Assembly: GCA_905182995.1 (NCBI GenBank)
Contig: CAJJDP010000001.1
Coordinates: 144,001-208,000 of the forward strand
Reading direction: 5' to 3'
Source: Paramecium octaurelia
Taxonomy: Eukaryota; Ciliophora; Oligohymenophorea; Peniculida; Parameciidae
Length of the DNA: 64,000 nt
Both the position numbers and the translations under genes were made by a program. The notes beneath the pieces were generated by a model. That model saw nothing but the letters and a program-made list of their open reading frames with translations, ran no database searches and was not told the origin of the DNA. Below, one piece after another: positions 52,601-63,534 of the stretch (position 1 is the first letter of the stretch; the number at the start of each line of letters is the position of its first letter).

Positions 52601-54864
52601 TCAAAATGCACTTAGCAAATTCTCTCTGTAATTTTTTGGAATAAACCTAGAGGACTTTATAAAAGATTTTGCATCCAACTTTCTTCCTTGAATTAACAGT
52701 TCTGCCAATTATTCAACTTCATCAACATACCCCACATATTAATCCTGTTTCATTAGCTTAAAGAATATATACAAATGAGACACATTCTTCCTGAACTTTA
52801 CCAGACGATCTTAGTCATGCGACGAAAGCAGACCTTACAAATAATCGTCATTTAAATAAATTGCAGCTGTCTACATATTCTTCCAAATTGTATACGTCTC
52901 ATTCAACTAAAGTAATTCCTCATCGTCTTGAAGCAATTCAAATTAGTTATCCAACTCTATTTCAATGTCAGGCTACTATACACTGATATCCTGATTTAAA
53001 TTGTGGAAGTATTATATATATTATGAAACATTCTGTTCCTCATTTTATTCATCACTATATTCCCATTTTACTAGTTTCTCTATTCTTTATTTTAGAGAAG
53101 AATCCAAAGTATTAAGGTTAACCTTCGGAACATCAAACTTTATTTTTAAAGCCATCAATTCCGATTCCGCCCATAATTTCAATCTTATAAATTAATGAGG
53201 CATTCTATTCTAACCAAAATATGATGTGATCTACTCTATGATATTAATGCATTTCTATTCCAATTACTTCAACTCAATATGATTTAATTATTAAATTTCT
53301 TCTGATTTCACCTATTTCATTTAATACCATATCTCTGATCTTTATGATTAAATTTTAGACAATTAGAATTCCTTCTCTTGTATTCCTTATAATAACTGAT
53401 AAAGTTCAATCACATTCTTATTGTCCTCTTTTAGTTATGTTATTTCAAATTGTAAAATATTCTTCTATTCTTCACATACTTGACTAATGATTGCAGCTTT
53501 ATTGATACGTCTTTAAATTAACTATTCAAGTTTTGTATTTTCCTCCTACAATTTCAAATATTCATCATAGATATCTTGGTTTTCTGCTCTATAATTATTA
53601 TGGGGAAGTTTGATCTTTTACAATATAATTCTTGCTTAATTAATGCTAAGTTACATCTTTGTAACCATAGCTGGAATCTCATTAAAGAGTTCAATTATCT
53701 TTTTAACTTCTATCTCCAAAGATCTATGTGCTTTATTCAAATCTATTAGATTTTAATTAGTTTTATCTGTCAAAGATTTGATGATCAATCTCAAATGTTT
53801 AACTAAATGTCTTAATTCTACTCCAAAATTATCCAAATCTTTGATGAAGTTTGGGATAGAAATAAAAAATTTCAATTCCTCAATCTCTTCATTCATTATA
53901 TCATCAATTAAGTAGTTCATGCAAACTTCCACTCCAGCTACATCATGAAAGATGTAAATTAGTATTTATTCTTCAAATAAGTCATAAGAATGATCCAATT
54001 CTGCCCTTAATTAGTTTAATTAATCTGTAAAAGATGTTTCTTATAATACGCAATCCTCAACATGTTCTGTTAGCATTAATATTTCAAAGCTTTCTCTGCG
54101 AATTTAATATATTTTTTGTCTTAATTTTTCAAAATCTATCTCCTATTGAACCCATTCATGCTTCTTGAGTTACTCAAGACTTTAATGGGCCAAATCTCCT
54201 ACCTAATTGTCTAAATGGTATTTTAAATCCATCTATAGTTCATTCAAACGTTGCACTATTTAATATTTTTCAATTAACAACTTGATTAAACCTTTAGCTG
54301 TGTAATATTTATGCTAAATTTTTGTTGTTATGAACTTAAAGTATCTATAAAAGTTCATATACCTAGTTGTCTCATCTTCTTCAGTTCTGACTATGCTCTT
54401 CATTTTATTCAAATCCCAATTGATATAATCCATAAAGTATGGAATTAAGATAGGAGGCTCAACAAATAACTACGGGTATGATATAATATCTGGCTATTAA
54501 GGCATTTAAACAGGTTGTAAAGGATCATAGTTTTCTTAATGATGCTACTAAATTGATTTATCTAGAGATTAATCAAGCAAATCTATTTCTGCTTAGGAAT
54601 ATTCAGCAGGTTCATTGAAGTACTGAATTGATTGATTTACAGCATCTCTTGGAATGAATTTAGTCTTAATTGGTTCAAACAACTAATTTCAGATCAATGC
54701 AATACCTTCACTAATGGAGTCATATTATAAGGAATTATCATTTTACTCCTAGATTCAGGCAACACAGTGGACTTTTAAACAAATGGCTGTTCAGTGGATA
54801 TGTAAGATTAATTACTACTTGGAAGAACCATAATATAAGAAGATGCATTTTATTTTGGTAACAT
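52601..54864 (-). CDS. Large helical protein upstream of the dynein gene, unknown function
   Basis: A 746-residue protein with one intron, complement(54683..54705), giving 747 codons exactly. The first ~150 residues are irregular (MLPKQNASSYIMVLPSSNQS), with Gln/Pro stretches and the segment FIPRDAVNQSIQYFNEPAEY. The rest is long amphipathic helices such as GLIKLLIEKYQIVQRLNELQ, and it ends SSRFIPKNYRENLLSAF. It lies on the dynein strand, its stop 39 bp from the dynein ATG. The helical tail resembles a dynein heavy-chain tail in texture, but it has its own start and TGA, so I call it a separate gene. I do not recognise a family. Confidence 0.75.
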
Positions 54865-54910
54865 AATAATTATTATACATTAATAATTAAATGTCAGAGA
54901 AAATAAACTA

Positions 54911-56054
54911 TCAATTATCTTAGCTTTCCTTCTGGAAATAAGTAAATCCTTCAAATATTTTATTATTTTCTTTTTTCGATTAAGTCTTTGCCATTTTATC
55001 CTTTAAAATTTTTTAATCCACATTATTTGATTTTATGAGTTTAATAGGTGGCTAAATTTATAAATCCTGCATCTTTTTTATATCTAAATCTTTAAAAAAA
55101 GCATGATCTAAAATTTGCTGAGCTCCTTTTCTTCCTAATCTCTTTTTTGGCTTATGTAATCATAAACATATCATACATCAACTTCGAGAAGTTTTGTAAG
55201 CAAATCTCTTGCTTCTTTCGAACACAATTCTAAAAAAGGCACCAATTTAATAATTCGATTTTCCATCATCTACTTCTTATCTTTACTGTAAAAAGGAGGT
55301 TTTCCAAAATACATCTCATAAATTAGACATCCAAGACTGTAAAAGTCACAAGTAAAAGTATATCCATCATTTACTAAAACTTCTGGAGCCAAATAATCTA
55401 TTGTTCCACAGCAAGTTTTAGCCTTTTCATTGTCATCTTCAAGAATTTTAGAGAGACCAAAATCAGATAATTTGATGTGTCCAGATTCACTAACAAGAAT
55501 ATTTTCCGGTTTGAGATCCCTATATATTACGTTCAAAGAATGTAAGTGTTGTAAGCCAAATATTATTTCGGCTGAATAAAATCTTATAAAGTAATCAGGA
55601 ACACTTGGTTGGGATTTTATATGAAAATAAAAATCTCCTCCAGCCATATAATCAACAATAAAATAAAGGCGAGCATGATTTTAAAATGCATACCTTAGTC
55701 TATAAATCGAAATAAAGAGAATTACTTCACAACAAAATTTGAATCTGCCTTCTCTAATATTTTTCTTTCATCAAATACATGCCTAATTTATGATTCCTTC
55801 TTTATATTTTTTTTTTCTAATATCTTCATTGCATATAACTTCTGTTTTCCATTTTTATAATATTCAACTAACATAACTTTTCCGTATGCTCCCTACCCAA
55901 GCGGTATTAATTTCTTAAAATCGGATAATTTGACCTTTTACTTTGTTTCTCTGCCTTCTATTTAGACTGATGTTGCTTAGAGATCATCTTCATCAAATTT
56001 TTGTTTAACAAAATCACTCTAAACAAATTCTTCTTTAAAACAAATATTTCCCAT
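54911..56054 (-). CDS. AGC-family serine/threonine kinase
   Basis: A 363-residue kinase. It starts MGNICF, a pattern that fits N-myristoylation at Gly2 and possibly acylation at Cys5 (inference). It then shows the glycine loop LIPLGQGAYGKVMLVEYY, LYAMKILEKK, IYRDLKPENILV, IKLSDFGLSK, the activation loop TCCGTIDYLAPEVL, and EVDPKKRLG. It ends with FEGFTYF, like the AGC hydrophobic motif. All catalytic residues are present. The two introns are complement(55700..55725) and complement(55151..55176). The second ends in AAG and is fixed by the conserved VDPKKRLG. The exons give 364 codons. Members include PKA, PKG, S6K and PDK-activated kinases; no regulatory domain is present to narrow this further. 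Confidence 0.85.
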
Positions 56055-56196
56055 AATTTTCAAAAATATTAATAGTAAAAATGAGATTTGATCTGTTATT
56101 AAACTTTACATAATATTTTTCTTTGGTTTAAAAGAGTACTAATTTCTAATGAAAGAGATCAAAATTTGATGCAATCATTTCGTTCTATTAGGAATT

Positions 56197-56460
56197 ATGG
56201 CATCATTAAAATATGATGTTGAAATCATAGTTAATAAAATTAGCAATCCTTCTCTCTATTAGTTGAGAGTCTAGTATTTGAAAGACATGAATGAGGATGG
56301 TTTTATATATAAGAATAAAGGGCTTACTTTTAAATTTGAATAATTCATATTAATCTCTTATTTTATATATATTAAATTTACATCAATATTTACGCTCTGT
56401 TCTTAAAAGCAACTTATCTAGAGTGGCATCACTGTATTAAAAATAGCATTCATCAGCTGA
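56197..56460 (+). CDS. Weak small ORF
   Basis: An 87-residue frame whose first half (MASLKYDVEIIVNKIS, QYLKDMNEDGFIYKN) is protein-like. The second half is rich in Ile and Phe and may be intergenic. A second copy lies at 57522-57785 in the duplicated overlap. It may be the first exon of a gene whose remaining exons I cannot place. Confidence 0.3.
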
Positions 56461-56529
56461 TTTTTTATCCTTAAAAAAAGCCTTTAGAATCACCTGCTTA
56501 TATTATTAAATCATACTCTCGTCTCAGCT

Positions 56530-56889
56530 TCATTTTCTTAAATGTTGTTTGCGACGATATGAAGTTTTACTAATTCTCCACATCTTGTCTTTATATCGCT
56601 CTAAAATTAACCAATCTATTACAATGAGATCTGAGATCTAGTTTTTTGCCAAAAAGTTGTAGATATCAATTTCATAGAGTTCTGGAGCATTTCCACTATT
56701 CTATTATTATTTCCATTCTTTTTATCTTGGTATATCTCTTTCTCTATCCCTACCTTTGAATTAGAAGGAATTATTCTATCTTTTGAATTTCCGAATTGGT
56801 TTTCGAGTTTTTCCTTTTTAAGCTTACTGTCTCGATTATCTATTCTTAGATGTAGTCTACTCTAAATTTATTTCCTCTATTTCCGACAT
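56530..56889 (-). CDS. Small basic hypothetical protein
   Basis: A 119-residue intronless frame. The N-terminal half is Arg/Lys/Gln-rich (TSKNRQSRQQAQKGKTRKPI), typical of nucleic-acid-binding or disordered tails. The C-terminal half looks folded (APELYEIDIYNFLAKNQISD, LIVIDWLILERYKDKMWRIS). No family is recognised. The identical copy at 57855-58214 is part of the contig overlap. Confidence 0.55.
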
Positions 56890-57039
56890 AAAATATAAAT
56901 TATATAAATTTTAATGATTTTTATTATTCATAGAATAGTACTTAAAGTGAATGCCTTAAACTAAGTAAAAAAGAAGAGCTAAACTAGAAGTGCTTCCTTT
57001 TAGCTGAATCAATCTGTAAAATTTATAATATAGAGTACG

Positions 57040-57392
57040 TTCTTACATTTCTTAACATTTATTGTATACTAAATGTATTATCATAAAATCGACAGAATTG
57101 GCACTTAAAAAAATTATGGAATCACAAAGTCCTTGTTGAATTTTTTTAAGATTTTATATTATTTGATTCTATTGAAAATTTGTTGTTTAATATTTCATTT
57201 AAATCTGTTATTATTTCTTGTGTAACTTTATTTTTAGACTAACAAGACTTTTCAATTTATTCTAAAATTTAATATAGTTCTTGCAAAAACTTTTGTTAGA
57301 AGTGATATTCTATATTTATACAAAGAAGTCTATTTCATAATCTTATAAAATAAAGTAAATTGAAAAATCATGGCAATAAGAAGAAAAAATAG
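57040..57392 (-). CDS. Possible exon of a Gln/Lys-rich coiled-coil protein
   Basis: On the minus strand a segment reads EYHFQQKFLQELYQILEQIE and KNKVTQEIITDLNEILNNKF before a TGA near 57119. The composition and Leu spacing suggest a coiled coil. The upstream exon and start are not resolved. The same segment recurs at about 58365-58717. Confidence 0.35.
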
Positions 57393-57854
57393 NTTAATAG
57401 TAAAAATGAGATTTGATCTGTTATTAAACTTTACATAATATTTTTCTTTGGTTTAAAAGAGTACTAATTTCTAATGAAAGAGATCAAAATTTGATGCAAT
57501 CATTTCGTTCTATTAGGAATTATGGCATCATTAAAATATGATGTTGAAATCATAGTTAATAAAATTAGCAATCCTTCTCTCTATTAGTTGAGAGTCTAGT
57601 ATTTGAAAGACATGAATGAGGATGGTTTTATATATAAGAATAAAGGGCTTACTTTTAAATTTGAATAATTCATATTAATCTCTTATTTTATATATATTAA
57701 ATTTACATCAATATTTACGCTCTGTTCTTAAAAGCAACTTATCTAGAGTGGCATCACTGTATTAAAAATAGCATTCATCAGCTGATTTTTTATCCTTAAA
57801 AAAAGCCTTTAGAATCACCTGCTTATATTATTAAATCATACTCTCGTCTCAGCT

Positions 57855-58214
57855 TCATTTTCTTAAATGTTGTTTGCGACGATATGAAGTTTTACTAATT
57901 CTCCACATCTTGTCTTTATATCGCTCTAAAATTAACCAATCTATTACAATGAGATCTGAGATCTAGTTTTTTGCCAAAAAGTTGTAGATATCAATTTCAT
58001 AGAGTTCTGGAGCATTTCCACTATTCTATTATTATTTCCATTCTTTTTATCTTGGTATATCTCTTTCTCTATCCCTACCTTTGAATTAGAAGGAATTATT
58101 CTATCTTTTGAATTTCCGAATTGGTTTTCGAGTTTTTCCTTTTTAAGCTTACTGTCTCGATTATCTATTCTTAGATGTAGTCTACTCTAAATTTATTTCC
58201 TCTATTTCCGACAT
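57855..58214 (-). CDS. Small basic hypothetical protein, overlap copy
   Basis: Same sequence and frame as 56530-56889, displaced by 1325 bases. It is counted as the same gene seen twice because of the assembly join at 57393. Confidence 0.5.
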
Positions 58215-58871
58215 AAAATATAAATTATATAAATTTTAATGATTTTTATTATTCATAGAATAGTACTTAAAGTGAATGCCTTAAACTAAGTAAAAAAGAA
58301 GAGCTAAACTAGAAGTGCTTCCTTTTAGCTGAATCAATCTGTAAAATTTATAATATAGAGTACGTTCTTACATTTCTTAACATTTATTGTATACTAAATG
58401 TATTATCATAAAATCGACAGAATTGGCACTTAAAAAAATTATGGAATCACAAAGTCCTTGTTGAATTTTTTTAAGATTTTATATTATTTGATTCTATTGA
58501 AAATTTGTTGTTTAATATTTCATTTAAATCTGTTATTATTTCTTGTGTAACTTTATTTTTAGACTAACAAGACTTTTCAATTTATTCTAAAATTTAATAT
58601 AGTTCTTGCAAAAACTTTTGTTAGAAGTGATATTCTATATTTATACAAAGAAGTCTATTTCATAATCTTATAAAATAAAGTAAATTGAAAAATCATGGCA
58701 ATAAGAAGAAAAAATAGAGAAAAAGACCTTAAGCAATCCGATTATTAATTAATTAGCTAGAATAAAATATTTTTAATTAATGGATTAGTTTTAAAGTGAG
58801 TCTAAGGTTGACAGTGATAGATCAGATTCTCAGATTATCAACTACAAACGAGAACATTTTAGAAAGCAAAT

Positions 58872-59313
58872 ATGACACAGGTATTTCAACAATCTTCTAA
58901 GCAATAACAGAATTAATCACATTACCCTCCATAATTTTAAGATTATACAATGAATGAAGAGCCTTAAATTATAAATACCGAAAACCTTATATTCCAGTAT
59001 AATTCTGAAAATTGTTAGTTTCATGACATATATACAACAATTGAAACTTTAATTTACAAGACATATGACTCATTTATTCCTAAGAGGCAAGTTTTTGTCG
59101 AAATTTCTTTAGAAAAAAATCAACAAGAGAAAATTAAAAAATATAATCATCTTTCCCTCATAGTAAAACTACGGATTTACAATCTACTTTGAAAATGAGC
59201 CATTCAGCTATGGTAAATAATACAAGGAGGCACTAAATTTGATACAGAAAGGAGATCAATACTCATTGGGTTGGTCATATATTTTAAAACAAAAAAACTT
59301 TAAAATTAAATGA
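58872..59313 (+). CDS. Hypothetical protein with possible TPR/Sel1-like end
   Basis: A 139-residue reading with one proposed intron (59091-59112, GTT...TAG). The first part is Gln/Ser/Asn-rich (MTQVFQQSSKQQQNQSHYPP) and includes TTIETLIYKTYDSFIPKRQ. After the intron comes YGFTIYFENEPFSYGKQYKE followed by ALNLIQKGDQYSLGWSYILK, helix pairs that resemble a tetratricopeptide-type repeat. Protein-like sequence continues in another frame right after the TGA (KGERICEVCQKNCKNAKG), so the gene may extend with introns I cannot place. Confidence 0.4.
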
Positions 59314-60016
59314 AATGGAATTCAAAACTAATGCTTGCAATAAAGAACAGACAGTGGAATTAAAAATTAATTAGAAAGAAGGGAGAACGAATTTGTGAGG
59401 TTTGCTAAAAGAATTGTAAGAATGCTAAAGGACTTAAATATAATATCTTAATAAATCTTTTTCTTGGCTTCTAGAGCATCCTTACATTGTTTAATCTTTA
59501 CAACTATTTCTAAGTGCTGAATCCTTCAAATTTATAAGCATTCTTATATTGAGAAATACAGAGGAGGGAATGATCCTCTACAAATAGACTGCAGAGAGGA
59601 TATATCAATAAAAGTCCCAATTCAGAAAATTGAAAAAAGTGAAACATTATAGCTTCAATACCATCAGTTCCAAGAAAACTTATACTAAGGTATAACATAA
59701 AGCAAATTAAGTATTTAGAAAAAGTGTAACACCTAGTAATTATAAAATGAAAATCACAAGTACATGATGAAAGAGCAATATATATTTGATTTTCTTGAAA
59801 ATGGGAGAATATAAGGGAATAGGTGAGATAGAAGAAACCTTTATAGAGAAAAGAAAAATTTATTAAACAAAAATTAATCTGTTCATGCTTAATAATAAAG
59901 AAATGTATCATATCAACAATTCTGAAAAGAATAATACAGTTTGGTAGCACAGAAGATGGAAGGGATGAGCCTAAATGAGTCAACAAGAGCCTTAATAGAA
60001 CTCTATGAAATTTATC
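59314..60016 (+). other. Probable coding stretch, exon structure not resolved
   Basis: Several short plus-strand segments look coding: KGERICEVCQKNCKNAKG near 59390 (a Cys-rich patch), YIEKYRGGNDPLQIDCRE near 59550, QLQYHQFQENLYQ near 59660 and EQYIFDFLENGRIQGN near 59770-59815. They lie in different frames and I could not link them with convincing introns. A long stop-free minus-strand frame opposite them is Phe/Ile/Leu-rich and looks like an antisense shadow. Confidence 0.35.
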
Positions 60017-60355
60017 TCAACAGTTGATTTTTGAGATTATAAAATTCATTAACCTACAAAGGTTAATAATAATAATAATATTGACAATGAAAAACCAATC
60101 ATTTCCTTTTTTCCCCTTAGGTTGATTTGGATTAAGAGCACTATAAATCTTAGTGGCCTTTCACCCATGGACAATATTCCCCTCCTAAGGTACTACCTCA
60201 ATCATTTCAGAATCTCTTTGACTTGATCCTAAAGAAAGTCCTTTTCTCTGTCCTGACTAAGTTATTTAGGTTGACCAGTTTAAGTATAAGGTCTCACTTT
60301 TAAGGGTAAGATATGAGAGGTATTTTCTGGAACTTACTATTTTTATATAAATCAT
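60017..60355 (-). CDS. Uncertain small gene with an in-frame TGA inside a candidate 24-nt intron
   Basis: From an ATG at 60355 one frame runs 64 codons to a TGA (60161-60163) and then 47 more sense codons. The sequences around the TGA look coding (SEMIEVVPQEGNIVHG before; SALNPNQPKGKKGNDWFF after). The TGA lies inside a GTG...TAG segment of 24 nt (60141-60164), whose removal keeps the frame and gives a 104-residue protein. A second frame over 60200-60330 is also protein-like (PENTSHILPLKVRPYTQTGQ), so the exon model may be wrong. No family is recognised. Confidence 0.35.
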
Positions 60356-60425
60356 TTGAATATATTCTTTTAATATTTGAAAGTTTTGAATTGTCTTTTT
60401 TTTGATAGAATCGCAAAATTAAGGA

Positions 60426-60890
60426 ATGATTACGAAAAAAATGAATCTATATTAGAATTCCAGGTACAGATTCAGTTTATTAATTATATAATCTTATTTC
60501 AATTTAATTTTAGAACTAAGAAGCTTTGTTAAAAGGAATATATCTAGCTTAGCAGTAATTAGGATTAAATTCCTAAGTTTCACTTTTTAACATAATTACA
60601 TAATACAATAAATTCCATCAAATCCAATTGCCTCATTTGAATATATATTATAATTCTTGAATCTTGAATATTAAGATATTAGAGGTTGTGGTTTAACTTT
60701 TTTCTTATAGAAATTTAAATAAGTCTATTTAAACAGTTTTGAATTGCTTCATTTCAAAAGTGAAGAATATAATTTTCATCTTTGTGATAAACAAAAATAC
60801 ACATTTAATTTATTTAGATTATAAGAGGCTATTTTTATTTTTCTAAAGCTTTATTAATCAGTTTTTATTAATCTAATGATTGAAAATTGA
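60426..60890 (+). CDS. Long open frame of doubtful reality
   Basis: A 155-codon frame, Phe/Leu/Ile/Tyr/Asn-rich, with no recognisable domain. Because only TGA stops translation and TGA is rare in AT-rich DNA, frames of this length are not unusual by chance. Listed for completeness, with a copy at 61795-62259. Confidence 0.2.
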
Positions 60891-62460
60891 GGCATAGAAT
60901 TTCTTTTAAATTTATGAGGACAAAGAGCACAAAGATTTAGTCATAATTTATCAATTCTTTCCATAAAAATTATATTATGAGTATAAATAATTATCATTTT
61001 TAGGATTAAAATTAAGAATTTTAATACAATAATAGGTAAACCTTATCAGTTATTGAAAAATAAAAAATTAAATATATTAACTCAATCTATTNGTGTAACA
61101 CCTAGTAATTATAAAATGAAAATCACAAGTACATGATGAAAGAGCAATATATATTTGATTTTCTTGAAAATGGGAGAATATAAGGGAATAGGTGAGATAG
61201 AAGAAACCTTTATAGAGAAAAGAAAAATTTATTAAACAAAAATTAATCTGTTCATGCTTAATAATAAAGAAATGTATCATATCAACAATTCTGAAAAGAA
61301 TAATACAGTTTGGTAGCACAGAAGATGGAAGGGATGAGCCTAAATGAGTCAACAAGAGCCTTAATAGAACTCTATGAAATTTATCTCAACAGTTGATTTT
61401 TGAGATTATAAAATTCATTAACCTACAAAGGTTAATAATAATAATAATATTGACAATGAAAAACCAATCATTTCCTTTTTTCCCCTTAGGTTGATTTGGA
61501 TTAAGAGCACTATAAATCTTAGTGGCCTTTCACCCATGGACAATATTCCCCTCCTAAGGTACTACCTCAATCATTTCAGAATCTCTTTGACTTGATCCTA
61601 AAGAAAGTCCTTTTCTCTGTCCTGACTAAGTTATTTAGGTTGACCAGTTTAAGTATAAGGTCTCACTTTTAAGGGTAAGATATGAGAGGTATTTTCTGGA
61701 ACTTACTATTTTTATATAAATCATTTGAATATATTCTTTTAATATTTGAAAGTTTTGAATTGTCTTTTTTTTGATAGAATCGCAAAATTAAGGAATGATT
61801 ACGAAAAAAATGAATCTATATTAGAATTCCAGGTACAGATTCAGTTTATTAATTATATAATCTTATTTCAATTTAATTTTAGAACTAAGAAGCTTTGTTA
61901 AAAGGAATATATCTAGCTTAGCAGTAATTAGGATTAAATTCCTAAGTTTCACTTTTTAACATAATTACATAATACAATAAATTCCATCAAATCCAATTGC
62001 CTCATTTGAATATATATTATAATTCTTGAATCTTGAATATTAAGATATTAGAGGTTGTGGTTTAACTTTTTTCTTATAGAAATTTAAATAAGTCTATTTA
62101 AACAGTTTTGAATTGCTTCATTTCAAAAGTGAAGAATATAATTTTCATCTTTGTGATAAACAAAAATACACATTTAATTTATTTAGATTATAAGAGGCTA
62201 TTTTTATTTTTCTAAAGCTTTATTAATCAGTTTTTATTAATCTAATGATTGAAAATTGAGGCATAGAATTTCTTTTAAATTTATGAGGACAAAGAGCACA
62301 AAGATTTAGTCATAATTTATCAATTCTTTCCATAAAAATTATATTATGAGTATAAATAATTATCATTTTTAGGATTAAAATTAAGAATTTTAATACAATA
62401 ATAGGTAAACCTTATCAGTTATTGAAAAATAAAAAATTAAATATATTAACTCAATCTATT

Positions 62461-62801
62461 GATTTTTAGTATTATAATCATCTGGAAATTCCATAATGTG
62501 AACACTATAATAAGCAGAAGTTAGATGAGCTCTCTAAGATTCTAAGATTACATTTTAATATTGCATTTGAAAAGAGATTTTAACATATAGTTGAGTGTTA
62601 TTTGTAACTTATTTTCTTAAAGAATCTCTTCTTGAATTTTAATCCAATTTTTGAGCTTTAAACAATTTTCGATTTTGTTTAGCAAATTTTGTATTTTTTC
62701 TCTCTTTTCATTTTAAATACACAGCTTTTATTTGGGTTTTTAACCAAATTTATAGTTCTTTATTCATAGAAAAAGTGTATTTAGTTCATAAATTTAATTA
62801 A
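62461..62801. other. AT-rich intergenic stretch upstream of the SR-protein gene
   Basis: No gene is seen. A small inverted pair (ATTTGG ... CCAAAT, about 62729-62750) could form a short hairpin but is within chance for this composition. Confidence 0.4.
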
Positions 62802-63443
62802 ATGGGCGATATTGTCCCAAATCAACTTTTTGTTGCAGGTTACAGTCGTAGCAAAGTATCTGGAGACAAAGATATAAAGGAAATCTTTAAAAAGTATGGA
62901 ACAATTAAGGATGTGGCATATAAGGGATCTTACTCTTTTGTAGTATGAAGTTATTTGAAATTAAGACTTTTAGTAATGAACAAGAAGCGCAAGATGCGTT
63001 AAAGGCAACAAACGGGGAAACATATAACGGATAGAAATTGAAAGTAGATGTAGTAGATAACAGAAAGGGAAGAAAAACTGGACCAAATGAGGAGGATAAA
63101 TGTTTCAAATGCAGTAAAGGTGGTCATTGGTATATAAATTCGGTATATTCTTTAGGGCTCGTAATTGTCCTAATGGGAGATCACCAAGAAGGAGCAGAAG
63201 AAGATCTAATTCAAGATCCAAGTATTTAAAGCTATTTAAATTAGGAGGCGCCATAGAAGATCTGATTCTAGATCATACTCTTCAAATTCATCTTCGAGAT
63301 CTAGAAGAAGAAGATATCAAAACAGAAGAAAAAGACATAGTAGAAGTCCAAGAAGGGATACGAGATAAAAAAAGAGAAGCATAAGTCCTAGAAGATCACC
63401 ATCGGATTCAGGATCATCCAAACGACGGAATTCAATATCTTGA
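62802..63443 (+). CDS. SR splicing factor with RRM and CCHC zinc knuckle (SRSF7-like)
   Basis: A 189-residue RNA-binding protein. Residues about 5-75 are an RRM (QLFVAGYS, KEIFKKYGTIKDVAYK, SYSFVTFSNEQEAQDAL). A CCHC knuckle follows (CFKCSKGGHWARNC), then a tail of Arg/Ser dipeptides (RSPRRSRRRSNSRS ... SISPRRSPSDSGSS). RRM plus one knuckle plus RS tail is the arrangement of SRSF7 and plant RSZ factors, which select splice sites. Introns are 62943-62965 (AAG end, fixed by the RNP1 motif SFVTF), 63130-63155 (splits the knuckle) and 63222-63244; exons give exactly 190 codons with TGA. It is notable next to the unusual 3' splice sites in this window. Confidence 0.88.
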
Positions 63444-63534
63444 TGAAAAGTGGGAAAAGATTTTTATTACAAAGAATATAAACATTAATTGAATTTATAT
63501 TTATTCAATTCTTTCTCATAAAATAAAAAAAATT

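Larger units (their letters stand above)
56069..58717. repeat. 1.32-kb overlap duplicated across the contig join at 57393
   Basis: 56069-57392 and 57394-58717 look identical over their length and are separated by one N. The left part continues from the AGC kinase upstream region, and the right part continues into new sequence, so this is most simply an unmerged contig overlap. Confidence 0.9.
59724..62460. repeat. 1.37-kb overlap duplicated across the contig join at 61092
   Basis: 59724-61091 and 61093-62460 look identical and are separated by one N. Features described for the left copy (60017-60355 and 60426-60890) recur 1369 bases to the right. Confidence 0.9.

Noticed and set aside
59510-59986. 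158-residue minus-strand frame free of all three standard stops
   Set aside because: It is Phe/Ile/Leu-rich with membrane-like texture and lies opposite several hydrophilic plus-strand segments that look coding, so it is most likely an antisense shadow.
62729-62750. Hairpin-like element upstream of the SR-factor gene
   Set aside because: The stem is only six bases and there is no other support for a regulatory role.
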